Counted from the first letter of the stretch, positions 32,810 through 43,023 are shown. The stretch is DNA of 64,000 nt from Phytophthora quininea (GCA_011947345.1 JAAVTG010000473.1:62001-126000); one strand, 5' to 3'. The notes: generated by a model from the sequence alone, not told the origin. A program made the numbers and translations.

Positions 32810-35543
32810 TCGTCCTCTCCTGCTCGTCTTGCCCTGTAGTTATCCTGCTGCTGTCTTGGTCTTCGTGAGTGTCGCTGCTCCGGCCGACGGCGCCGTGACT
32901 ACCACTGGTCCTTCCTTTTCCGGCGATGTCTCGAGCGACGCCACTGCAGTCGCTCCTACTGCCATCATCTTGCCCGTCGTCTGCTCCGCTGTCTGCTACC
33001 GATAGGTCTCGCTCTACGCCAATAGCCCATCAGCCGCGGTCTTCTGCTCAGCGCCGTCGGGGTTGCTGCCGAGACCGAGGGTAAGAATCGCACATCCGAT
33101 GTGCTTCATCTCGCGGCAACGCTGCTGCCATTGCGGTGACGCCCATGTCACTGTACGAATTCTTCTATCGTTCGTACTGTCCTCGCTAGACTGACCGTCA
33201 CCACCACTTGCACACTTGCACACGTCGCATTGAAGCAGCAGCGAATGTCATCGCATCGAGGATCTCTCGAGCAAACAAGTTCACTTGTCATAGCATAACT
33301 ACATCGATCATCGATGTATCAATAGGTAGTGACCACAAAGTTTAGTCTCCAATTCACTAAGCCACTAATGGAAGCATAAACATTGGTTAGTCCGCCACAA
33401 ATGAAGGCACCTTCGCGAATACTTGCGAGGTCATGGTAGTTTCGGGCCTGAAAATGCAAAAGTAGTAATGGATAGTACTATTTCCAGGAGTCTTTATGAT
33501 ATAGCCAAATGGACTTGTCTATATTTGCTCAAGTACTATAGTATCAAAATGGTAGTAGTACTATGTAGTAATCTTTCCACGTTTACTACTAAACCCTGAT
33601 CACGATGCCACATTTCGCCATCAAAGAAGTGCCACTTCACTTCCAGCGGACATGGCGTCGAGTCTGCCGCCGTTCTCGCTGAGCGCCGCTCGCCGCGCGC
33701 AACTGGACGAGCAGTGCGATGACCTCATCGAGAGGTCCTTGGCCGCCCACGACGAATTCCACGCAGCTGCGAGCCTCGGGCCTTGGCAACGGGTGCGTCG
33801 GCGCGACGCCATGAACGTCTACCGCCCGCGGACGGCCACCGACGGGGCCCGCGTGCTGCTGGGCAGCGGCATCGTGCCGGGCACTTTGGACGACACACTT
33901 AGTGGCGTTTACTGCGACTCGACCGAGAGTCTGCGCATCGTCAAGACGCTGCTGAGCGACAAGTTTGTGGACGGCGCCGTGCTGCGGGTGTTTGAGGCCA
34001 ACGACCTGCGGGCGCCCATTGTATTTGCAGGAGTGAAGTGGTTCGCCATGCGGGGCTTTGCGGGCAGCAGCGGACTGCTAGGAGACAAGGATATGCTCAC
34101 GTACGAGCGCATGGGCCGCATTGTGGACAGGAGAGGCGAGTACTTTGCCTACCACGTGCTGCAGTCGATCGACCTGCCCGAGCGACCGGCGAACCGAGAG
34201 CGCGGACTGCAGAGGGTGGATGTGAGCTGGTGCTACCTGTACAGGCAACTGAGTCCCGACTGGGTGGGGGTCTTCACCCTGGGAGACATGGACTTGAGTA
34301 CGTTGATCCCGGAATCGATCGCCAGCTTCGTTACAGCCGAGAGGGTGCTGAGTGCCGGCAATTTCCTGAGATGTGCAAGGGCCAAGCAGTTCTCGGCCCT
34401 GATGGCCAAGAGCGCCGAGGCAAGACCCGAGAAGGGAGCGCCGCACTGCGCGGTGTGCATGTCGCCGCCGCCCAAGATGCTCGGCTTTGCACACAAAGTG
34501 TGCATGGGCTGTCGCCAGCAGGTGTGTCGGAAGTGCCGGCAGCGCAGGAATGTGTTTCGCCTGGAGTTGCGGTCTGGCAAGCCGGCGACCGAGTATTTCT
34601 GCCGGCAATGCGTGGATAAAGTGACGCGTCGGCATGGCGACGCCCAGAGCAGCGCCGGGCTGGATGAGGTGCGCGACGTATTGCGCAGCGGGTCGCGCGC
34701 CGGGTTGACGTCCTCGAGCTCGGGCCACAACAGGCAGCAGGCGGACTGGTCGGCGTCACGGTCGGCGCTGCACGAGTCGCTGCGGCTCGACAAGTTGGCG
34801 GCCTTCGCCCGGCACTGCCACGACAGCCTCGCCGCGGACAACTGCGAGATCGCCTGGAACCGCGAGGAGCTGCTCGAGATCTCGCAGTTCCTCGAGAGCT
34901 CCAGCAGTCGGTCGCGGCGACGAGAACGCCGTCGCCGTTCAGGGTCGGGCCACTCGCGGCCGCAGGGACGCAGGGACTGGGGCGTGGAGGCGTCGGGCAG
35001 CTCGGCGAATTCGAGCGGCGCGAATGAGACACCGCCCGAGCACCACTGGTACGACTACTCGAACAGCCCCACGGCAGACCACGAGCCCGAGCAGTTCTTC
35101 GAGGAGCAGCAGGCGGTGGAGTCTGGACCGTGGACGGACTGCGTGTCCAACAACGAGTGGGCTGTCGTGTTCGACGAGGATCACCACGAGTACGTGCGGA
35201 TCCGAGTGCCCAGCGTCAGAGAGGTGGCGGACCCGCCGGCCATCGCAAGGAGGCCGCAAGCCGTCTGCATCGACGAGCTGGACTAGAAGAGAAGGTGTAG
35301 TGACGTCGTTATTAGTCGCTTTTGGCTGCAAGGCAACAAGACAAGCAGCAAATGAGTTTGACCGTAGCTATCGAGCTGAGAACCGGCCGGCACGAACAAA
35401 GCTGCTGGTGTGTGTGTGTTTGCCAGTCGCAGCAACCAGCAGCAACGAGGTGGGTTTGCTGCCAGCCAGCCAACAGATATTGCACCTTTACCTGAGCTGG
35501 GTGCATCCTTCATCTCCACGTTGATTCAGTTGCTTAATCAAAA
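32810..35543 (+). repeat. Right arm of 2.7-kb palindromic duplication
   Basis: This is the reverse-complement partner of 23445-26197. The junction with unique DNA lies at the CGTCCTCTCCTGCTCG sequence starting about 32810, and the outer junction at CTTAATCAAAA ending 35543. Confidence 0.92.
33652..35286 (+). CDS. START-like/FYVE-like protein D (right palindrome arm)
   Basis: This is an uninterrupted 544-residue frame, near-identical to gene C. The differences I can see are Cys to Tyr just before the last zinc-ligand pair (ATECFC versus ATEYFC), Asp to Asn in VSN(D/N)EW, and Arg to His in DED(R/H)HEY. All eight CxxC cysteines are kept, so the finger should still fold. Genes C and D are transcribed from their shared upstream sides toward the outer ends of the palindrome. 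Confidence 0.9.
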   Translation: MASSLPPFSLSAARRAQLDEQCDDLIERSLAAHDEFHAAASLGPWQRVRRRDAMNVYRPRTATDGARVLLGSGIVPGTLDDTLSGVYCDSTESLRIVKTLLSDKFVDGAVLRVFEANDLRAPIVFAGVKWFAMRGFAGSSGLLGDKDMLTYERMGRIVDRRGEYFAYHVLQSIDLPERPANRERGLQRVDVSWCYLYRQLSPDWVGVFTLGDMDLSTLIPESIASFVTAERVLSAGNFLRCARAKQFSALMAKSAEARPEKGAPHCAVCMSPPPKMLGFAHKVCMGCRQQVCRKCRQRRNVFRLELRSGKPATEYFCRQCVDKVTRRHGDAQSSAGLDEVRDVLRSGSRAGLTSSSSGHNRQQADWSASRSALHESLRLDKLAAFARHCHDSLAADNCEIAWNREELLEISQFLESSSSRSRRRERRRRSGSGHSRPQGRRDWGVEASGSSANSSGANETPPEHHWYDYSNSPTADHEPEQFFEEQQAVESGPWTDCVSNNEWAVVFDEDHHEYVRIRVPSVREVADPPAIARRPQAVCIDELD

Positions 35544-35627
35544 AATGTAACGAATTCACACCCTCTTCTCTCTAACGTACGTCACTAGCATTTTAGTCCC
35601 CGTTACTCTTCTTGCTTTGTAAAGGTC

Positions 35628-36183
35628 CTATCGACTAAGACACAATACGGTTAGGACACTGGCTAAGATCGCTACATCACATATATTGTGGAAATGTCTA
35701 CCTTGCTCCCACACAGTTTCTAGCCAGGCCTTGATCTCATTACGATTTTTCACACGCTTTAGTAGCGCGTCATCGTCGATTATATCACCGCCACTTTCTC
35801 CAATGTTTTCCGAAGTTGCGACACCAGTCCAAGTCACGCTACATGTAGTATCCACAAATCGTATATCGTTGTCATCGAGATCTGTGACGTGTTCATCATC
35901 CTCCGATGGTCCATCAGAATCAAAACAACATATGCATCGCGCTTGCCAGGACTGCAAACATTCACGTCAAGCGGTGATGCAAAAATTTAGCTCTCCTGTG
36001 ATCATTTTCGAACTCATCATCGTTCAATCGTTGAGCTTCATTAATGCCGACTTGATCGGCATCATCAACGCTACTACCAGTTTCAGAACCGGATGAACGC
36101 TGGGCTCTACTTCGCCGTCTCTAGCTTCCGTAAAGCTGATGCTAGTTGTCGGCAATCCACCAACAGGTCCATATAATGCTTCA
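35628..36183 (-). pseudogene. 3' part of a gene split by the LTR element
   Basis: On the minus strand the frame entering from the retrotransposon edge reads LYGPVGGLPTTSISFTEARD. It passes through one frame shift into an acidic Ser/Asp stretch (SGSETGSSVDDADQVGINE), and ends in a 109-codon frame rich in D/E (FDSDGPSEDDEHVTDLDD) with a hydrophobic C-terminus, stopping about 35628. The 5' part lies at 43024-43615 across the insertion. The family is unrecognised; the acidic region is also seen in some transposon proteins. Confidence 0.45.
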
Positions 36184-36577
36184 TGTCGGGACGCGCGGCG
36201 GCGGTGGCGAGGTAAGCGTTGGTGTGGATACTGTGGAGGGACGACGTAAATTGGAAACTGAACTATGTTTGTGATGTTCTCTTTGCTAGCTACGACATGC
36301 ATGCCATGGAGGCGCTTCTTGGGCTTCTCCATGGTGGGTAAGTTTCTTTTTCTTTGCCTATACTAAACCTAAATATAAAACGTTTCTTTTTCCTTTGTTT
36401 TCCTAAGAGTTGCCGATGAGTGCTCGGCACTCAAGTGGCGAGTGCCTGCCGTGCGCTCCTGGCCTCACAAGGCAGGCTGGCGCACGGCGGCCGTGGCACT
36501 TGGCCGCTGGCGTGCAGGTCAGCACGCCAGGAAGAAGTTGGCCCGGGCGTGCTGACCTGCACGCACCCGGCCTGACA
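36184..36577 (-). repeat. 3' LTR (minus-strand sense)
   Basis: This 394-bp LTR is nearly identical to 42627-43018. It includes a 19-bp perfect inverted repeat with a 17-nt loop (36510-36528 and 36546-36564) close to the U3 terminus. Confidence 0.93.
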
Positions 36578-38119
36578 TCTCCCCTGCTTGTGTTCGCGTT
36601 GGCGACGCCGATATTCCTCAAGGAGTTGTTGCCAATGCGAAACATGCTTGATGTCTTTCTCGTTTTCCCAGGTTGCTTCGTGTTCAGGGATGCCATGCCA
36701 CTGAACTAACCATTGACGCTTGCGGCGTCTCGAGCGGTTCTTCAACAACTTCTCTACCAGGAATAGTTGTTCTTCAGTTTCATCATTGAGAATGAGAGGA
36801 ACCGCTTTCGGTATCGGACGATTTGGAAAGTCCGACACATTGGTTTTGTTGTGCGACAAGAGTTCGACGTTGAACGTTGGGTTGAGTCTCTTCATGGAGT
36901 TTGGAAGAATCAACTTGGCGACATTGTCGTTGATCATGCGTTTGATCACGAAAGGTCCAACCTTCTTAGCCGCTAGTTTTGCTTTCTTTAGCTCTGTATC
37001 CTTGTTGACTGTCTTTAGCGGTAGGTTCTTCGTATCGAGCAGCACTAAGTCTCCTTCTTTGAAGTCGACTTGACGACGTTTGCGATCGTAGTACTCTTTC
37101 TGTTTTGTTTGCGCGTATTCCAAGTTCTTGCGAGCTTCTTCCACGATTTCTTGTCGTTCCTTTGCAAAATTTCTTGCGAATTCTGCAATCGTTACGTCTT
37201 GCTCTGACTGAAGTAGCTCTCTCATCTCTTCAGCAACTATGTTCGACACTTTACGTCCTGTGTCTACTTCGAACGGAGTAAGCTTTGTTGATGCGTTGAC
37301 GAGTGTTGAGTGGGCATACTCCACTGTTCCGAGATGCTTTACCCAATCGTCGCCATGGTACGATACCATGCATCTCAGTGCGTCTTCTAACACTAGATTC
37401 TGACGTTCCGTTTGACCATCAGCTTGAGCTCTGTGAGCTGTGGTCATGCTAAGCTTGACGCCCATCAGCTGCATCAATGACTTCCAGAAGTCCGAAATGA
37501 ACTTCGAGTCACGATCACTGATGATTACCTTTGGCAGTCCATGGTGTCTGACAACAGCATCAAAGAAAACTTTTGCTGTGTCTTGGGCATCAGCTGTGGT
37601 GTAGGTTGGTGCATATTTTGCGCGCTTCGATAGTTTGTCGACAGCCACAAAGATAGCATCGAATCCTTCCGACGCAGGTAATCCTGTGATGAAGTCCATT
37701 GAAATGACTTCCCGACATTCCTTAGGAATGGGTATTGGCATAAGAAGTCCTTGCTTCTTTTGACTGTTAGACTTCCATCTTGCACAGGTCTCACAGGTAC
37801 GAACGTATTCACGAACGTCACGATCCATAGTCGGCCACCAATACCATTGCGATAGCTTGAGGTAGGTGCGACGACTACCTGGATGCGCCGAAGTGTTACC
37901 ATCATGAAATTCCGTGATGATGTTGGTACGTAACTGTTTGCGTTTAGGCACACACAAACGGTAGACTTTGTCTTTCTTTCTCTTGAAGAAGAGAAGACTG
38001 TTGTGTTTCACGAACTTTTCCGGATTAGCACCGTTATTCCACTGCTCTTTGAAAGCAACGTCCGACTCATATCCACGACTAAACTCTCTTTTCTGCATGT
38101 CGGACAGATGGGGACTCAC
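36431..38119 (-). CDS. Retroelement integrase with chromodomain
   Basis: This is an open frame of 562 residues that runs into the LTR. An HHCC zinc region (H-x5-H, then CETCARW) precedes the DDE core: MDFITGLP, ISDRDSKFISDFW, and the glutamate in ADGQTERQN. A basic GPF-like region follows, then a chromodomain (LVEKLLKNRSRR, WLVQWHG, ATWE) typical of chromoviruses, which directs insertion to marked chromatin. The first ATG is internal to the polyprotein. The upstream RNase H frame joins it if one G is added at CCCCC 38176-38180. Residues after about 510 derive from the LTR. Confidence 0.9.
   Translation of the reverse strand: MSPHLSDMQKREFSRGYESDVAFKEQWNNGANPEKFVKHNSLLFFKRKKDKVYRLCVPKRKQLRTNIITEFHDGNTSAHPGSRRTYLKLSQWYWWPTMDRDVREYVRTCETCARWKSNSQKKQGLLMPIPIPKECREVISMDFITGLPASEGFDAIFVAVDKLSKRAKYAPTYTTADAQDTAKVFFDAVVRHHGLPKVIISDRDSKFISDFWKSLMQLMGVKLSMTTAHRAQADGQTERQNLVLEDALRCMVSYHGDDWVKHLGTVEYAHSTLVNASTKLTPFEVDTGRKVSNIVAEEMRELLQSEQDVTIAEFARNFAKERQEIVEEARKNLEYAQTKQKEYYDRKRRQVDFKEGDLVLLDTKNLPLKTVNKDTELKKAKLAAKKVGPFVIKRMINDNVAKLILPNSMKRLNPTFNVELLSHNKTNVSDFPNRPIPKAVPLILNDETEEQLFLVEKLLKNRSRRRKRQWLVQWHGIPEHEATWENEKDIKHVSHWQQLLEEYRRRQREHKQGRCQAGCVQVSTPGPTSSWRADLHASGQVPRPPCASLPCEARSARQALAT
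36578..36588 (-). other. Polypurine tract
   Basis: On the minus strand GCAGGGGAGA directly precedes the TG of the 3' LTR, the position expected for the plus-strand primer. Confidence 0.75.
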
Positions 38120-38621
38120 AAAGTGGAAATCGACGCTGTTGACTTGTTCTTGTGGGACGCCAATCGGGCGACTCTCCCCCGTAAGTCGACATCGTCGAGA
38201 ATGAGGTGCGAATCATCAACCGAAAGGTGACGAAACACCGATGATTGAACCATGTTCTCATGTAATGGTGACGCACGTTGTGCACACGAGTCATCACATT
38301 CATGAACTGTGTAAGTGACTTCAGGTAACGGAGCTGGTTCCTCTTCGAGCTCGTCCGGATCTTCCACCGAAGGTCGTGATAACGCATCAGCGACCACGTT
38401 AGCTTTGCCACGTACATGATGCAACGTGAACGTGAAGTTGGAAAAGTGAGTTAAGAAGCGAGCCATCTTCGGTGACACTCGAGGATGATGCAACATCCAC
38501 GAACATGCAGAACTGTCTGTATAGACATCAAACGGACGTCCATGTAGATAGTGTCTCCATTTCTCTGTTGCTGTTTTGATGGCGAGCAACTCCTTCTCAT
38601 GCGTAGGCCACGCACGTTCAT

Positions 38622-39136
38622 GTTCATCAAACTTCTTGGAAAAGAAGGCGATCGGATGGTCGGCACCATCGTAGTTCTGTGACAGAACTCCACCCATGCA
38701 ATACCCAGATGCATCGGTTGTTACGACAAACGGTCGTGAGAAGTCGGGCAACTTCAACGTTGGGGCTTGTTGAAGTGCAAGCTTTAGCGCTAGAAAAGCA
38801 TTTTCGTGCTCTTCATTCCATGTCCATGGTGTATCGGCTTTAGTTAGTGCTCGTAGAGGACGTGCAATCTCTGCAAAATGTTCATCAAACTTCTTGGAAA
38901 GAAGGCGATCGGATGGTCGGCACCATCGTAGTTCTGTGACAGAACTCCACCCATGCAATACCCAGATGCATCGGTTGTTACGACAAACGGTCGTGAGAAG
39001 TCGGGCAACTTCAACGTTGGGGCTTGTTGAAGTGCAAGCTTTAGCGCTAGAAAAGCATTTTCGTGCTCTTCATTCCATGTCCATGGTGTATCGGCTTTAG
39101 TTAGTGCTCGTAGAGGACGTGCAATCTCTGCAAAAT
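38622..39136 (-). repeat. 258/257-bp tandem duplication inside RNase H
   Basis: Unit 1 is 38622-38879 and unit 2 is 38880-39136. Both start GTTCATCAAACTTCTTGGAA and end GCAATCTCTGCAAAAT. They appear identical except for one A in a run. The duplication repeats part of the RNase H domain and throws the polyprotein out of frame. Confidence 0.92.
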
Positions 39137-41702
39137 CGCAGATAAACTTGCGATAGTACCCGGCCAGCCCCAAGAAACTCAACAGAGCTTTACGGGATGT
39201 TGGTGCTGGATACTTCGCGATTGCTTCGGTCTTGCGAGGGTCTACTTTCAGTCCTTCTTGCGATACCATGTGACCAAGGAAGGCTACTTCCGACTGTCCA
39301 AATGAACACTTTGACAAATGCGCGTACAGTCGTTCACGACGGAGAACGGAACAGACTGTGCGTAAATGCTCAACATGCTCTTCCATGCTCTTGGAAAAGA
39401 TGCATATGTCATCAAGATAGACGACAACAAAATCATACTTCTCAAAGAGCGTACGCATAAGTCTTGACCAAGTTCCTGGCATTCCAGCCATACCCATAGG
39501 CGCAACGCACCATTGATAGGTTTCCTTGTGCGTACGAAACGCAGTGTATGGTCGACTAGATTTAATCACCAACATTTGATGATACCCTTGCGCAAGATCT
39601 ATCAACGTATAGATGACACATCCTACCATACGATCAAAAAGTTCTTCGATCATAGGTAATGGAATTTTTGCGATCAGGGTCAAGTTGTTGACGTATCGAT
39701 AGTCAATCACCCAACGTAACGGAATTTTCGTGTTACCGCTACGGAGCCATTCAGCTCTACGTGGAAACATGCCCGTTACCGGATCCTTCTTTGGAATAGC
39801 GAAGATGTTCGAGACCCATGGAGAGTTAGACAACTCAATCCATCCTTTGCGTAAGTTTTCCTGTACGAACTCTTCGAGGGCATCTTGCTCCATTTTTGAC
39901 AAGCGAAACGGTGCTCTTGAGCTTGGCTTAGCTCCTTCTTTCATGGTCAACTCGAAGTTTACTTCTCGAGATGGAGGCAATGTATCCGGTAACTTATCCG
40001 GGAACACATCTGCAAATTCTTCCGTAACCACCTTACGGATGGGTTCAGGAATTGAATCTATGTCAGCTACCAGCTTGACCTTGACACGAAAGACTTGTTC
40101 ATAGTCTCCGTCCTTAATGTTCTGATTGAACTGAGGGCCATCCACATCCGTGAAGTGAAACTGCTCGGGTACTTCTAGCTCTTCCGTTTGCCAGTTCACT
40201 TGCGGATTGTACTTCTGGAACCATGGTTTACCAAAGATCACATCGTGTGAGTCTGGTAGTTTCCATTCCACAAACTCCATTGAAGGAAAGAAGTATCCAT
40301 CCATAGACACTGGAGCTTGAACATGTTTGACATCCTGCTTAGGAGTCATCGTTCCATCAAAGCGTGTTGCTTGCAGTTTCCGCAAAGCCAATATGGTAGT
40401 TGCTATACCGGGCTTGATCATGTTCTTACTTGCTCCCGTGTCCAATAAGATTCGGACATCTTTGCCGTTGATTCTGCCTCTTCGAATGAAAAGACTGGAA
40501 GTCGAACTAGACTTTACTGCATTAACCCGCAGGTTTTCGGACGTACTTGTTGGTTGCGATCCATGCAATACCAACTCTTTCTTTTCTGAGTGCGATTCGT
40601 GCACTTCAGGTGCTTCCACTGGTTGCGATTCGCGCACACCAGGTGCTTCCTCTGGTTGCAGTACTTGCATACCAGGTGCTTCCGTCATAGCAGTTGTCTC
40701 GACTTCGCTAACGTTGGACAAGATCGTTTCCTGTAGCATATCCATTTGCTCTTGGATGTCGGCTACGTTCATGGTTACATTCTCTAGGACAACAGTTTCC
40801 GAGTTGTCATCAGTGTGGTTCACCATGTTCATCCGAGCCTGCCCGCGACGATGCGTCTGGTTAAAACGGTTGTATCTCGGCGGGTTTCTTCTGGCTCTCT
40901 GCTGCGATCGAATAGGACAGTGGTTTGCCCTATGAGCAGCGCTTCCACACCTGAAACATAGGTTCCGGCGTATGCACTCCTCTCGCGAAGGTACATGCAC
41001 ATTGTCGATCTCCATCGGCTCAGCTCCATCGTTGTTTTCATCGTTTGAACGCTTACGGTCATAGGAACGGTACTTGGATCCGTCCGAACGTTTATGACGA
41101 GGATGAGACCGATCGTAGTCCAACGCTGTAGTGACAGCTTTTGCTAGCGTCTCGCAGCGTTTGTACTGAACTTCTTCGCGTATACTGGATGATAGACCAC
41201 GTAGGAAGTAACTAATTTTGTCGAGTTCTTCCATCTTTTTAACCTGTGTTACTAGGTCGCGGAACTTGCTGACATACTCAGGCAAGTCTTTGCACTGTTT
41301 CTCCTTTAGGTCGTTCATCTGCTCACGCAGGCGTTCTTGCATGTCCTCGGGTACGAACTCAGCTTCCAACCTCTTGAAGAAGTCGTCAACACTTAAGAAT
41401 GTGCCCTTTTCAGCCATGTACCAGTGTGCGGCACCAAGCTTTAACGTTCCAGCGATGATTGCCAAGATTCTCTCCTTTATGTCGGTGTTTTTGTACGAGA
41501 TAGCCTTTGCCTGGAAGTATTGATCGATATTCTGCTTGTACAGTTCAAATGACTCATCCAGAGTGCCTTTGTACGTGGGCAGCTTCATGCCTTCGAGTTT
41601 AAGCTCCGAGATTTGTTTCATCTCAGTGAACTGCTTAATAAGCTCGTTCTGCTTCTCTATCGAGGCGAGCATCGTCTGCATTAACTGTGCAGGGTCTGCC
41701 AT
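38844..41702 (-). CDS. Retroelement Gag-Pol (gag, protease, RT, part of RNase H)
   Basis: The ATG at 41702 starts a 952-residue frame. Gag carries a CCHC zinc knuckle (CFRCGSAAHRANHC) at about residue 249. The aspartic protease motif LLDTGAS is at about residue 418. Reverse transcriptase runs from about residue 590 to 870 with its catalytic YLDD near 760. RNase H begins with TTDASGYCMGG near 905. The frame is then cut by the 257-bp tandem duplication; RNase H continues in the frame 38116-38958. The original was probably one Gag-Pol frame through the chromodomain. Confidence 0.93.
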   Translation of the reverse strand: MADPAQLMQTMLASIEKQNELIKQFTEMKQISELKLEGMKLPTYKGTLDESFELYKQNIDQYFQAKAISYKNTDIKERILAIIAGTLKLGAAHWYMAEKGTFLSVDDFFKRLEAEFVPEDMQERLREQMNDLKEKQCKDLPEYVSKFRDLVTQVKKMEELDKISYFLRGLSSSIREEVQYKRCETLAKAVTTALDYDRSHPRHKRSDGSKYRSYDRKRSNDENNDGAEPMEIDNVHVPSREECIRRNLCFRCGSAAHRANHCPIRSQQRARRNPPRYNRFNQTHRRGQARMNMVNHTDDNSETVVLENVTMNVADIQEQMDMLQETILSNVSEVETTAMTEAPGMQVLQPEEAPGVRESQPVEAPEVHESHSEKKELVLHGSQPTSTSENLRVNAVKSSSTSSLFIRRGRINGKDVRILLDTGASKNMIKPGIATTILALRKLQATRFDGTMTPKQDVKHVQAPVSMDGYFFPSMEFVEWKLPDSHDVIFGKPWFQKYNPQVNWQTEELEVPEQFHFTDVDGPQFNQNIKDGDYEQVFRVKVKLVADIDSIPEPIRKVVTEEFADVFPDKLPDTLPPSREVNFELTMKEGAKPSSRAPFRLSKMEQDALEEFVQENLRKGWIELSNSPWVSNIFAIPKKDPVTGMFPRRAEWLRSGNTKIPLRWVIDYRYVNNLTLIAKIPLPMIEELFDRMVGCVIYTLIDLAQGYHQMLVIKSSRPYTAFRTHKETYQWCVAPMGMAGMPGTWSRLMRTLFEKYDFVVVYLDDICIFSKSMEEHVEHLRTVCSVLRRERLYAHLSKCSFGQSEVAFLGHMVSQEGLKVDPRKTEAIAKYPAPTSRKALLSFLGLAGYYRKFICDFAEIARPLRALTKADTPWTWNEEHENAFLALKLALQQAPTLKLPDFSRPFVVTTDASGYCMGGVLSQNYDGADHPIAFFPRSLMNILQRLHVLYEH

Positions 41703-41758
41703 ACTTGATACTTGTAGAATCGATCAACTTCGAAAGGTACGTGGAGTAAAGTGATGGA

Positions 41759-42226
41759 TTACGACAGAAACCTGTTACAAGGAATAGCTATGCTAACCCT
41801 AAGGTTTCGAGGTGGTCTTAGCCTTTTTGACTTAGCTGGAGAGCTCTCGGCGTCCTTGTGATGACGCTTGTGCTGCTTTCGGGTCGGATCTCCGCGCTTC
41901 GTGTACGGGTGCTCGTCCGGTTCGATTTCTCGAAGCACGCGCTGAATTCCCAGCGAGACGAGACGGTTCGCGCGAAACAGCTGTGCCTGAGTGTTGACTA
42001 ACAGCTCAGCAATACGACGCTTTTCGGAGGAACGCTCACTTTCGTGCGTTTTTACGTGCTTGAGCAGAGCCTTCAGAATCCGGTCCGATTTGGCGATCGA
42101 CTTGTAGAGGTCCTTGCGTGCCTTGTCTGCGAGGAACGGATCGTCCACCGAAAGACGTAGAAACGAGCCGACAAGCTTCGGGTCCTTGTCACTAGCGTGG
42201 ACAACGGATGGCTTAGCTCGTGTCAT
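41759..42226 (-). CDS. Extra ORF upstream of gag in the retroelement
   Basis: The ATG at 42226 gives 155 residues in the leader between the 5' LTR and gag, ending 57 bp before the gag start. The sequence is charged and helical, with a strongly basic C-terminal third (KQHKRHHKD, KSKRLRPPR) like a nuclear-localisation or nucleic-acid-binding tail. I recognise no family. It is not broken by indels, unlike the pol part. It could be an accessory protein or an unusual Gag-like leader. Confidence 0.6.
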   Translation of the reverse strand: MTRAKPSVVHASDKDPKLVGSFLRLSVDDPFLADKARKDLYKSIAKSDRILKALLKHVKTHESERSSEKRRIAELLVNTQAQLFRANRLVSLGIQRVLREIEPDEHPYTKRGDPTRKQHKRHHKDAESSPAKSKRLRPPRNLRVSIAIPCNRFLS

Positions 42227-42608
42227 AACCTAGCCCAATTGGGCCAAAACAACGAGACTTTTAGAGGTTGCTGGGCAAGTAAACCAAGAGCGTGCCTGAC
42301 TTACCGGTTAGCCTAAGAATTATGTCCAAAATCGAACACTTAGGGTAAATAACGGGGCAGGTGTTGAAGAACGGTAATTACACTTATAGCCTAGCACAAA
42401 TAGCCGTGGCGGAGCACTCTAGAGTACCACAAAGCCCACCAGCCAGATTTGCGCCAATCAGCGTGCGGCGACCAGAAACCAAAATTACGGTTCTAGCCAC
42501 GCGGATGGGGGCAGTTACCCAATCAGGGAGCAACACTTCAGCCCTCACACCCAAAACTCCCGTAGATCTGCGGCGGACAGCGACGACCGAGATGGACAGC
42601 GACGACCG

Positions 42609-42624
42609 CTCCCCCGTGCTACCA
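42609..42624 (-). other. Primer-binding site
   Basis: On the minus strand TGGTAGCACGGGGGAG starts 2 nt inside the 5' LTR boundary. TGG at the start matches the CCA end of a tRNA; which tRNA is not decided. Confidence 0.7.
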
Positions 42625-42626
42625 GA

Positions 42627-43018
42627 TGTCGGGACGCGCGGCGGCGGTGGCGAGGTAAGCGTTGGTGTGGATACTGTGGAGGGACGACGTAAATTGGAAA
42701 CTGAACTATGTTTGTGATGTTCTCTTTGCTAGCTACGACATGCATGCCATGGAGGCGCTTCTTGGGCTTCTCCATGGTGGGTAAGTTTCTTTTCTTTGCC
42801 TATACTAAACCTAAATATAAAACGTTTCTTTTCCTTTGTTTTCCTAAGAGTTGCCGATGAGTGCTCGGCACTCAAGTGGCGAGTGCCTGCCGTGCGCTCC
42901 TGGCCTCACAAGGCAGGCTGGCGCACGGCGGCCGTGGCACTTGGCCGCTGGCGTGCAGGTCAGCACGCCAGGAAGAAGTTGGCCCGGGCGTGCTGACCTG
43001 CACGCACCCGGCCTGACA
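42627..43018 (-). repeat. 5' LTR (minus-strand sense)
   Basis: This 392-bp LTR is the partner of 36184-36577 and shares the 19-bp terminal hairpin. Confidence 0.93.
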
Positions 43019-43023
43019 CTTCA

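Larger units (their letters stand above)
36184..43018 (-). mobile_element. Complete Ty3/gypsy chromovirus-type LTR retrotransposon
   Basis: The 6,835-bp element is bounded by near-identical LTRs starting TG and ending CA. It is flanked by the 5-bp duplication CTTCA (36179-36183 and 43019-43023). In minus-strand order it carries an extra small ORF, gag with zinc knuckle, protease, reverse transcriptase, RNase H, integrase and a C-terminal chromodomain. The LTRs differ by only two T-run lengths that I can see, which suggests a recent insertion. The coding region is damaged by a 257-bp tandem duplication and a one-base break. Confidence 0.95.
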
